A DNA stretch of 64,000 nucleotides. It comes from Bacteroides cellulosilyticus. Lineage in GTDB: Bacteria; Bacteroidota; Bacteroidia; Bacteroidales; Bacteroidaceae. The notes beneath the pieces are model-generated. The model had not been told where the DNA came from and made no database searches. It worked only from the letters and a program-made list of their open reading frames with translations. The translations under genes were made by a program, and so were the position numbers. Location of the stretch: contig NZ_CP081903.1 of the NCBI RefSeq assembly GCF_020091405.1, positions 4,464,501-4,528,500 of the forward strand, given 5' to 3'. Shown piece by piece: positions 57,307 to 64,000 of the stretch (positions are counted from its first letter, which is position 1; every line of letters begins with the position of its first letter).

Positions 57307-59655
57307 TTACAGTATTAATTGTTTCGGAATAAAATAATATTTCTTGCCGGCGATGAATACAGGTCTGAAAAGGTTGCGTTGATACATGTCTTCCAGTCTC
57401 TTCATCTTTGAAATCAGGGCTGTATAGCCACTATTAAAGTCCGTCAGTTCAACCTTTCTTTTCTTTAGTTTCTTCACCTTTGTTGAATTTAAAAGGCTGT
57501 CATTGGCCATGACTCCCGTCTTACAATAGAAGATTTGAGCCAAATATGGATTTCTGGGCAATACTTTTCGATAGAAACTTCTGTTTATGCTTTTCTTTTG
57601 CCGGTTAAATTGCTTGCGAAGCACTCTTAGCTCCTTTTTCCCTATGTTATCTGAGAACTCCGGGAGCAGTCCCCTGTAGCTTTGCAGCAGTTCCATCACT
57701 TCCTTGTCATCGAGTAGATATCCATATTCGTACCCGTCCATTATACTGTCCGCTACGGAGGTCTTTATATAGTAGGTGTCATTCACGCTGTTTCTATCTA
57801 TATCGTCAAGGCTCATACTGTCAGGATTTTCCGTATGATGGAATATATGCGTCAGTTCGGATGTGGGACGGCTTCTTAGGACACCTATATTTCGCTCATA
57901 ATCTTTAAGTGAGTGCAACAGTAGGCTGTCCGTCTCGAAAGATTGCCATAACACGGAATCCAAGGCTGTTTCCAAAGCGTTGCTTTCCAGCCTGTTTCTA
58001 CCTTTAGGGAATAAGATTCCTCCTACCGTAAGGCTGTTGTATGGAGCATCGTACAGGTATAAGTTGGCATCCGTAGCTTCTATGTTCTTGAACAGCTCCG
58101 TCTTTACCAGTCTGCTGTCTGCGATATAATTGGATATATGGTCTATGTATTTCGTAGAATGGCTGTCCAGAATGGATTTGGCCTGCAATAGGAAGTCCTG
58201 ATAAGAAGTGCCTGACGCTCTGTCTATCTGGGCAAACAGAAGCCTTGCCGGTTGGGTTGCCAGCCACGAGAGTTGTTGCTCGTGCAAGGATAAAGTTTGC
58301 TTTGACCCTAAAATGACAAATACATTGTTGCTGAAACGGCTTTCGTTATCATAACGGGAGATTTGTTTGATAGCCCCGCCAAAACCGTAAAACGATGATT
58401 GTTCCTCTTGCTCGTTTTTCCGCTTGGAAGAAATGGATTGTTTGATATAGTCGAGCCAGGCTGAAAAGTCCTTGGTTGGGGCCAAATGTCTGTTTTCTCC
58501 GTTGGAGGATATGCAAGTTGCCGAGAAAGTGTAGTCATATTCGGGCTTCATTTTCAGCTTTAGGTTCTGTAGCACATTGATATATGGGGATAGATAAGGC
58601 AGGTCGGCATCATTGAACAGTACATGTATGTTCACGTTTTTGTTTTCCGCTTCCATCTTTCGGACATCGGAAACCATGATGTCTCCGCCTTTGATATTGA
58701 TGATCTTATTCCAGTTCTTGTCCCAGACGGACAGAGGATAGTTCAGCCGGATATTCCCATTCGTTATAGGCCCTGCCGGGTTTCCATCCAGGTTGAACAA
58801 CATCGTACCCTGAATATTCGCATTATGTAATGCCAACGTATCGGGATACATTAGGTTGACAGCACACAACAAAGAATCACGGTATCGTGAATAATCAATA
58901 TGATACACCTCATTTTGGCCGACTTCTGCAAGAAGGTCAGCGGGAACCCACCCTAAAAAGCGTTTGGTACTGTCTGATAATGCGGGAACATTGGAAATCA
59001 ATGCGGATTTGCCGCTCTTGTCTAACTTGTATAGGTAAACAACCTCTCCGCTGACAACTACCGCATCCGTTGTTGTTTTCAAAAACGGCTCTCCGTATAT
59101 TTTCAGGGTATCTCCATTGAAGAATTGATGGATATCGAACAGCTTGTTAATGCTGTTTATGCCTATACGGTACCTTATCGGCTGGTTATTGCGGGGATTG
59201 ATACGGGCATGGTCGTACATCAGTACATTTTCCGATGGTATCCATCCGGCATAATTGACTTTACGGGGTTCCTTAAAGTGTCTCTTGCTGTTATACAGGA
59301 AACCTATTATCGACTTGGGCTTGCCTGTAATGTCTGGGTCAGCCTGAACGAGCTTGTAGGTTCCGTTCTTTTCACCTACTATGTAATAGGGTGTGCCAAT
59401 CCCGTGTGAAGACCGCTTACGCTGGAAATACGGGTCTTCATAACTTTGATTTCCAGTCCTGTCCGAATAGACAATTCTGTTTGTCTTGCTTTTCTTTGTT
59501 TTGACAGGAGTTTCTGTTAATTCCGGATAATTGAATATATCCCTATCCATTATTTGTATTCTGTCGCGGATGGACACTTGGGCAGATACGTTGCACGCAA
59601 GAGTAATCATCACGGCCACAGAAAACAGATTTCGTATGAGATTCAGTTGTTTCAT
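57307..59655 (-). CDS. tssR: TssR, T6SS membrane-complex protein (782 aa)
   Basis: Signal peptide MKQLNLIRNLFSVAVMITLA with cleavage near VSA, then a large exported protein typical of the Bacteroidota TssR family by size, signal and position. Features: GIGTPYYIVGEKNGTYKLVQ near 80, a von Willebrand-like central region (LHNANIQGTMLFNLDGNPAG, VILGSKQTLSLHEQQLSWLA) and a highly charged C-terminus (RKQFNRQKKSINRSFYRK). It is part of TssNQOPR, the envelope complex that replaces TssJLM in this phylum, and probably reaches the outer membrane. It overlaps tssP by 4 bases. Confidence 0.8.
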   Translation of the reverse strand: MKQLNLIRNLFSVAVMITLACNVSAQVSIRDRIQIMDRDIFNYPELTETPVKTKKSKTNRIVYSDRTGNQSYEDPYFQRKRSSHGIGTPYYIVGEKNGTYKLVQADPDITGKPKSIIGFLYNSKRHFKEPRKVNYAGWIPSENVLMYDHARINPRNNQPIRYRIGINSINKLFDIHQFFNGDTLKIYGEPFLKTTTDAVVVSGEVVYLYKLDKSGKSALISNVPALSDSTKRFLGWVPADLLAEVGQNEVYHIDYSRYRDSLLCAVNLMYPDTLALHNANIQGTMLFNLDGNPAGPITNGNIRLNYPLSVWDKNWNKIINIKGGDIMVSDVRKMEAENKNVNIHVLFNDADLPYLSPYINVLQNLKLKMKPEYDYTFSATCISSNGENRHLAPTKDFSAWLDYIKQSISSKRKNEQEEQSSFYGFGGAIKQISRYDNESRFSNNVFVILGSKQTLSLHEQQLSWLATQPARLLFAQIDRASGTSYQDFLLQAKSILDSHSTKYIDHISNYIADSRLVKTELFKNIEATDANLYLYDAPYNSLTVGGILFPKGRNRLESNALETALDSVLWQSFETDSLLLHSLKDYERNIGVLRSRPTSELTHIFHHTENPDSMSLDDIDRNSVNDTYYIKTSVADSIMDGYEYGYLLDDKEVMELLQSYRGLLPEFSDNIGKKELRVLRKQFNRQKKSINRSFYRKVLPRNPYLAQIFYCKTGVMANDSLLNSTKVKKLKKRKVELTDFNSGYTALISKMKRLEDMYQRNLFRPVFIAGKKYYFIPKQLIL

Positions 59656-60593
59656 TTTTCAATATAACTTTGTGTCACATGGATGGACTTGACGCAATTC
59701 AAATCGTCAATTTTCACATCATCAATACTCACACGCTTTTTCCTGTTGCTTTCAAGAAAATGCAGTCCTTGGCAATAGCCGTTGAAGTCATTGTATTTTT
59801 CATCATTGATGACGACCACTACCTGGTCTGCATCAATGCAAAAATATTTGTTACGGATATAATTCGTATGTTCGTAATAGACCGACTTTTGTGAGACTTT
59901 GGCGTCAGCTATGGCTTGCAAGTGTTTTTTTATATCATTCTGTACCAGTACCAACGAATCCACCGTGACCAGTTCCTCTGCTTTTTCAAAGCGTGGGAGA
60001 ATGGTTATACGGTGCTTCACCGGATATTTCGTCGTATTGGTTTGTAATGAGATGGTGTATTCTCCCGGAATATCATACGAATACACGACTTGCTGCTCGT
60101 ATGCGTCCACAGTACCGCTTTCTCCAAATTCCCATAGCCATGTGTCCATACCATAGCCTTCTGCCGAAAAGACCAGTTCTTCGCCTTGATAACCCTCTGA
60201 CACTCCATTTATACGGGGTATGGAATCAATGGCCTCATGCTCCAGCCCTGAGATAACTTTGATATACTTGTTTACGGAGTGTTTTCCGTCTATTTTCAAA
60301 GTAATAAGATATTTGCCGGCCTTACGGTAAGTGTATGACACATCCGTATTTCTCATCAGTGTATCACCGTTTCCCATTTCCCATATGAGCCGCTTGCCTT
60401 TAATCGCTGCCGTATCGTTGACTAATAGCTCCAACCGCTCATTGACCTCATAATGAAAATTATCATTGGTGTCATACACATAAAAGTCAATATTGGCAAG
60501 GTGCGACTTCGAAGGCAGGAACAAAAACAAAAGGATACCTGCCATGGCAACCAGTCCCAATATGATGATTGTTATAGTTTTCTTATTATCCAT
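59652..60593 (-). CDS. tssP: TssP, PKD-type membrane-complex protein (313 aa)
   Basis: Start placed at ATG 60593 (MDNKKTITIIILGLVAMAGI), 10 bases after the tssO stop; an upstream in-frame ATG at 60641 would overlap tssO. An N-terminal membrane helix is followed by two PKD-type repeats: LIWEMGNGDTLMRNTDVSYTY and WLWEFGESGTVDAYEQQVVY with YSYDIPGEYTISL. The C-terminal part contains QSVYYEHTNYIRNKYFCID-like strands. It is a periplasmic scaffold anchored in the inner membrane and a member of TssNQOPR. Confidence 0.75.
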   Translation of the reverse strand: MDNKKTITIIILGLVAMAGILLFLFLPSKSHLANIDFYVYDTNDNFHYEVNERLELLVNDTAAIKGKRLIWEMGNGDTLMRNTDVSYTYRKAGKYLITLKIDGKHSVNKYIKVISGLEHEAIDSIPRINGVSEGYQGEELVFSAEGYGMDTWLWEFGESGTVDAYEQQVVYSYDIPGEYTISLQTNTTKYPVKHRITILPRFEKAEELVTVDSLVLVQNDIKKHLQAIADAKVSQKSVYYEHTNYIRNKYFCIDADQVVVVINDEKYNDFNGYCQGLHFLESNRKKRVSIDDVKIDDLNCVKSIHVTQSYIEK

Positions 60594-60603
60594 CGCGAAT
60601 GTT

Positions 60604-61050
60604 TTATAAATTGGCTTTACATTCTTCCAAATCCCGTTCAATCAGTGCATTGTTATGTACCAGACTGTTCAATTCCTCTTTTATGTCGAATTGGCATTTA
60701 AGCATTCTGGAGGACAACACGCCGAAAAGGAATTTCGTATTCATATTGTTTTCCTTGTATATATGCTGCAATTGGTAAATCCCATCCTTCACCTCGTCCA
60801 TCTTTTGTACTTGATGAATGTTGAAGTCCAGAGAGTCAATCTCATTCCAGATGTTCTGCGCTTGCTGCATATGTGTATGCTGGATTTCAAAAATGCGTTC
60901 GGAATGGTTGATTTCGTTTATCAACTCCGAACTGTCCTCTGTCGGTACGTTGAGTATATACCGGCAAAGTATGATATAAATTGCGGCTACTGAGAAAATC
61001 AGCAGCAGGAGGAAACGGATGTTTCCCCATAGCATTTCGTCTTTTGTCAT
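60604..61050 (-). CDS. tssO: TssO, T6SS membrane-complex protein (148 aa)
   Basis: One N-terminal membrane helix (FLLLLIFSVAAIYIILCRYI) and a periplasmic coiled coil (MQQAQNIWNEIDSLDFNIHQ, GIYQLQHIYKENNM). Size, topology and place between tssQ and tssP fit TssO of Bacteroidota T6SS. Its start overlaps the previous gene by four bases (ATGA). TssO and TssQ cannot be told apart with certainty without a profile search; the naming follows gene order. Confidence 0.6.
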   Translation of the reverse strand: MTKDEMLWGNIRFLLLLIFSVAAIYIILCRYILNVPTEDSSELINEINHSERIFEIQHTHMQQAQNIWNEIDSLDFNIHQVQKMDEVKDGIYQLQHIYKENNMNTKFLFGVLSSRMLKCQFDIKEELNSLVHNNALIERDLEECKANL

Positions 61051-61544
61051 GGCTTCGTCAGTTTATTCTTGGTTAATTCCTGATATTTGATTCTACACTT
61101 TTCAAGTTGCTCCATGTTGCTTTCACGCTTTTTGCTTTCGCGGTCAAGGTCATCCATTGATGATTGGATGACACGGATCTGTTCAAGCATAGCTTTATAC
61201 ACTTCGTACTTGCTTTTATCGGCCTGCATCGCAATGTCATTTTCCATTAATAACCGTTTTTTGGTTATCAATTTTTGCATGTGCTTGTGTTCACTCGAAT
61301 TTCGCCGCTTGGTCTTCAGATTGTTCAAGTCTCGGAACAATTCTTCTATCTGGAAGTTAAGTTCTGCCTGTTTCTTGAACACATTGTCATATTCGGCCTT
61401 CTTGCTTTCAAGAAGGGATATTCCCTTTTGTGCAGTCACAATCGTTACGATACCTCCGGTTGTGGTAACAATCAGTGCGATAGCGAATACCAAAGTAAAT
61501 CGGAGCTTCGCTTTCAAACGAGCTTTTTTGTTTTCTGCTTCCAT
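61047..61544 (-). CDS. tssQ: TssQ-like T6SS membrane-complex protein (165 aa)
   Basis: Short basic N-terminus, one membrane helix (FTLVFAIALIVTTTGGIVTI), then a long charged coiled coil (FKKQAELNFQIEELFRDLNN, SSMDDLDRESKKRESNMEQL). There is no lipobox cysteine. Gene order tssN-tssK-X-tssO-tssP-tssR suggests TssQ. Expected to be an inner-membrane part of TssNQOPR with the coiled coil in the periplasm. Start 20 bases after tssK. Confidence 0.55.
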   Translation of the reverse strand: MEAENKKARLKAKLRFTLVFAIALIVTTTGGIVTIVTAQKGISLLESKKAEYDNVFKKQAELNFQIEELFRDLNNLKTKRRNSSEHKHMQKLITKKRLLMENDIAMQADKSKYEVYKAMLEQIRVIQSSMDDLDRESKKRESNMEQLEKCRIKYQELTKNKLTKP

Positions 61545-61564
61545 ACTTGCTATGATTTAATCGC

Positions 61565-62713
61565 TCAACCTATAAATGACCATGATCGTTTCTTTTGAGC
61601 CTCTATTGTTTCGTGACTTTCGTCTCCTACTATAATATTCTCACGAACCATTCCGATGTATTCCAGTTCACTCATTTTGTGGAACATATTGCTGAGCAGT
61701 GTCACAAATGCCCCTGCCGTCTGCAATGATTGGTTTATATTGGTATGATCATACATAAGCTTGGTTAGGCTCTCTATCTTCGTGATAAATTCAGAGGGTG
61801 TGACATTGGTCCACTCATAGAAATATTGGAGCAATTGTTCTCTTTCCGTTTCAGAAAGACTTTGAAGAGCGGAGTTCAGACCGTTTGCAAGCTCATTCAC
61901 GGCCTGCACAAGATATATCGGCGGTTGCTCTAAGGCGATTTGTTCGATAAAGAAGATTCTTGAGTTGTAAAAGGCCGAGAAAGCCTTACACAGCTCAAAT
62001 GTATTATTGGCAAGCGTATCTCTACGCTTGTCAGCAACATTCCTGCTGTAAATGAGTTTCACGTCTTCTTTTATCGACTGTAGGGTACGTGCCAATTGGG
62101 AAATGAATGTTTTAATCCCATCGTGGCAAGCGGAATGTTGTACCGGTGGAATATATTGATGATTGATTTTATAGGTATTCCCTTGTCTGCATACCTCTGC
62201 CACCAGCAAAAAATTCTGGCTGTAGAAAGATTTGTTGACTTGGTTTCTGGGAACGATATGGAGTTTTATGCTCGGCAAGACATACGGGTGATGCAAAGGC
62301 ACCTCTTCCGGGTCCGGTTCACCGACAGGTATCAAGTGATACGGATCTACGGATATTAGTACTATATACTCGCTGTCCTCGGCTTGCAGACCGGATTCTG
62401 AAATGGTTGCACAGGGTTTCTCATCCCCGTATAAACCGTCGTAATAAACGATGGGCAGACCGCCTTTGGTGATAGCGTTGCAGCTTTTCAGGCGGACACA
62501 GAGAGTGGACATGGTATCACCTGAAATCTCTATTTCAAGATTGTCACCTATCCCTTCAAGGACCTCTCCAAGACCATAGTTATAACTGGTCAGACTCCTT
62601 CCTGCTTCGCGGTTGAGAGCTTCCGTTTGGCAATATTGGTTTGCAAAGAAATGCTGGCTGGTCAGCTTCAGACCATTGACCCAGTTTACAGGCAAATATG
62701 TTAGTGTTTTCAT
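61565..62713 (-). CDS. tssK: TssK baseplate protein (382 aa)
   Basis: The N-terminus has the TssK signature of a hydrophobic W...G.....QHF pattern: LPVNWVNGLKLTSQHFFANQ. The middle is a beta-rich shell domain (SEYIVLISVDPYHLIPVGEP, SIKLHIVPRNQV). The C-terminal 190 residues are helical (SQLARTLQSIKEDVKLIYSR). TssK links the baseplate wedges TssF/TssG to the membrane complex; in Bacteroidota the contact is via TssN. It begins 3 bases after tssN. Confidence 0.75.
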   Translation of the reverse strand: MKTLTYLPVNWVNGLKLTSQHFFANQYCQTEALNREAGRSLTSYNYGLGEVLEGIGDNLEIEISGDTMSTLCVRLKSCNAITKGGLPIVYYDGLYGDEKPCATISESGLQAEDSEYIVLISVDPYHLIPVGEPDPEEVPLHHPYVLPSIKLHIVPRNQVNKSFYSQNFLLVAEVCRQGNTYKINHQYIPPVQHSACHDGIKTFISQLARTLQSIKEDVKLIYSRNVADKRRDTLANNTFELCKAFSAFYNSRIFFIEQIALEQPPIYLVQAVNELANGLNSALQSLSETEREQLLQYFYEWTNVTPSEFITKIESLTKLMYDHTNINQSLQTAGAFVTLLSNMFHKMSELEYIGMVRENIIVGDESHETIEAQKKRSWSFIG

Positions 62714-62716
62714 ATA

Positions 62717-63595
62717 TTATGATGTTTTTGTTTCTACTTGTACACGTCGGATATATATCGTTTGATTATTCTTAATCTTATTGCCCTCACTCGTCAGAGT
62801 GGGGTCAAGTATTCTTATGAACAACGGGAAGTTAAACCATTTTGAGGTATAGAACATCCATCCGATTTGCATATCTTCCTTCTCTGTTTCAATCTTGTTT
62901 TGGGGGAAACGCCTGTTTTGGTCTTCGATAACCCAATTGAACCAATTCCCAAGAGATATTTCATTGGGCAGGCGGACAACTAACGAAGCGTATGTCGGGT
63001 CTTTTATATTCCGTTTGATTTTGACTTTGACCGTTCGGAAGCCGAAGTTGTCTATGTTGTCCCAATATTTCCGGTCAAAGGTACCATAGCTCAATTCCCA
63101 TGGGGTATATATCGGGTGCGGGATGTCCAGGAACAGGGTTCTGCTGTACATAATCAGATATGGGATTGCAAACCACAGGATATTTGTTGTGTTCCATAGC
63201 GAATAAGGTAGCTTGCTTATCAGTTCAAACAGTAGATAGTAGCACCATCCGCCTAAAGCGCATATTGTGGTTAGAGTGAGAATGACCGCTGTTCGGGAAC
63301 TGCCAATACCGATTGCTCCGAACAAATCGGAGGTTGACAGTTTGCAGAACAATGCTCCAAGGAGGATATAGGACAATATCGTGAATGTCAAGCCTCCCCA
63401 GACGTATTCGTTTTTTAGGAAACCGAACAGGCTGGGTAAAGCAACGGCAATGGAAGCCAGAAGAATGAATATGATTAATTTCTTCAGGCTAAGTTTGCTC
63501 TTGATCGTTTTTATTCCGGTCAAGACAAATATCATCACGGCTACAAATAATGGAGCCAATAAATAACGTGCAAAGAAATATAGCAATATCTTCAT
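62717..63595 (-). CDS. tssN: TssN, inner-membrane T6SS protein (292 aa)
   Basis: The first 160 residues hold about five membrane helices (FFARYLLAPLFVAVMIFVLT, LIIFILLASIAVALPSLF, LTFTILSYILLGALFC, VILTLTTICALGGWCYYLLF, LWFAIPYLIMYSRTLFL). The C-terminal 130 residues are soluble and beta-rich (FGFRTVKVKIKRNIKDPTYA, MQIGWMFYTSKWFNFPLFI). TssN is reported to connect the Bacteroidota membrane complex to the baseplate. Start 13 bases after tssG. Confidence 0.8.
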   Translation of the reverse strand: MKILLYFFARYLLAPLFVAVMIFVLTGIKTIKSKLSLKKLIIFILLASIAVALPSLFGFLKNEYVWGGLTFTILSYILLGALFCKLSTSDLFGAIGIGSSRTAVILTLTTICALGGWCYYLLFELISKLPYSLWNTTNILWFAIPYLIMYSRTLFLDIPHPIYTPWELSYGTFDRKYWDNIDNFGFRTVKVKIKRNIKDPTYASLVVRLPNEISLGNWFNWVIEDQNRRFPQNKIETEKEDMQIGWMFYTSKWFNFPLFIRILDPTLTSEGNKIKNNQTIYIRRVQVETKTS

Positions 63596-63608
63596 ATTAT
63601 TAGATTTT

Positions 63609-63998
63609 TCATAAGTTCATATTATATCCTAATCGGTTTTCTCCGAGTATAAAATCCGTTTCTCCACGTACCAGATAATCAACTTCGATATTTCTTGTTG
63701 AAAGGATGAAAAATTCAAGTATCCGGCGGACATTGGATAGATGCGTTTTTACCTCCTCATAGTCATCTGTCGGAGTATCAAGGATGATTGCCGCCGTCAA
63801 ATCATCGGTTTCGCTTATCATTAGACCATTAAGGCCTAATGTCTGTCCGACACATCCGGAACCGACGGAAAGGTAAACCGTTTCATCAATCTCATGGACT
63901 TCCAGTCGCAGTTTCACCTTCAATCCCAAAACGATAAGAAGCAGTTGCTCGATAGCAGGCAGGTTCTCTTTATACCGTTCTGCATTGCAGAGGAATAG
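63609..63998 (-). CDS. tssG: TssG baseplate protein, C-terminal part (partial)
   Basis: The frame runs off the right end of the window; the visible part is about 129 residues ending GENRLGYNMNL. The ending resembles the TssG C-terminal LG(W/Y).T.L pattern, and the preceding part (LPAIEQLLLIVLGLKVKLRL, SVGSGCVGQTLGLNGLMI, LVRGETDFIL) fits TssG. It lies 13 bases ahead of tssN. A short in-frame TTG at 63929 is not the start, as the reading frame continues upstream without a stop. TssG pairs with TssF to form baseplate wedges. Confidence 0.6.
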   Translation of the reverse strand, partial: LFLCNAERYKENLPAIEQLLLIVLGLKVKLRLEVHEIDETVYLSVGSGCVGQTLGLNGLMISETDDLTAAIILDTPTDDYEEVKTHLSNVRRILEFFILSTRNIEVDYLVRGETDFILGENRLGYNMNL

Positions 63999-64000
63999 GA

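Noticed and set aside
1..64000. CRISPR array, tRNA, rRNA, integrase or element end
   Set aside because: No regularly spaced short repeats, no cloverleaf-like or rRNA sequence, no tyrosine/serine recombinase signature seen.

Overview
The window looks like part of an integrative and conjugative element (ICE) of a gut Bacteroidales bacterium (Bacteroides, Phocaeicola or Parabacteroides). The evidence is threefold. Promoters are of the TTG-N17-20-TAnnTTTG type used by this order. The tra-type genes resemble those of Bacteroides ICEs. The type VI secretion system (T6SS) has the Bacteroidota-only membrane-complex genes. No integrase, relaxase, VirB4 or VirD4 gene and no element end is visible, so the window is internal to a larger element. 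It resembles the ICE-borne T6SS loci described in human gut Bacteroidales (genetic architectures GA1/GA2); which of the two cannot be decided from this sequence alone.

Layout. 1-2950 (+): small accessory genes separated by long, related leaders. 3005-19197 (-): a long conjugation/DNA-processing operon, with DUF4099/DUF3945-like proteins, a toprim primase-like protein, envelope proteins, two peptidoglycan-targeting proteins, an SSB-like protein and an ArdC-like anti-restriction protein. 19419-20947: a secreted M23 peptidase (+) and a membrane-anchored phosphoribosyltransferase (-). 20948-21943: about 1 kb of structured non-coding DNA. 21944-23016 (+): a frameshifted phosphoribosyltransferase and a SLOG protein. 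23357-27484: cargo between two copies of a roughly 400-bp leader, including a Panacea/SocA-type toxin-antitoxin pair. 27485-32464 (+): a 1659-residue methylase-fold plus SNF2-type helicase.

32706-63998 (-): T6SS. The right part is the core operon tssG(partial)-tssN-tssK-tssQ-tssO-tssP-tssR-small membrane protein. It is followed by a separately promoted tssD(hcp)-tssI(vgrG)-TPR adaptor candidate. Next come three tandem, almost identical 4.2-kb PAAR-Rhs genes. Each ends in a different AT-rich toxin tip (two AHH/HNH-type nucleases, one GIY-YIG/URI-like nuclease) and is followed by its own immunity candidate (ankyrin-SUFU, Imm26-like, unknown). Left of these lie a decayed Rhs end, an FRG-domain gene, a second divergent hcp with its own strong promoter, a small membrane ORF and a KAP-family NTPase.

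How the parts work together (inference): the core operon builds baseplate and envelope complex. Hcp and VgrG form the tube and spike. The TPR protein may load one of three interchangeable Rhs warheads sharing one PAAR-Rhs cocoon. The ICE machinery spreads the locus between gut Bacteroidales. The least explained and most interesting parts are the hcp2-small ORF-KAP NTPase module, the recurrent leaders with an inward-hidden divergent promoter, and the A9 frameshift site in an M23-like transfer protein.
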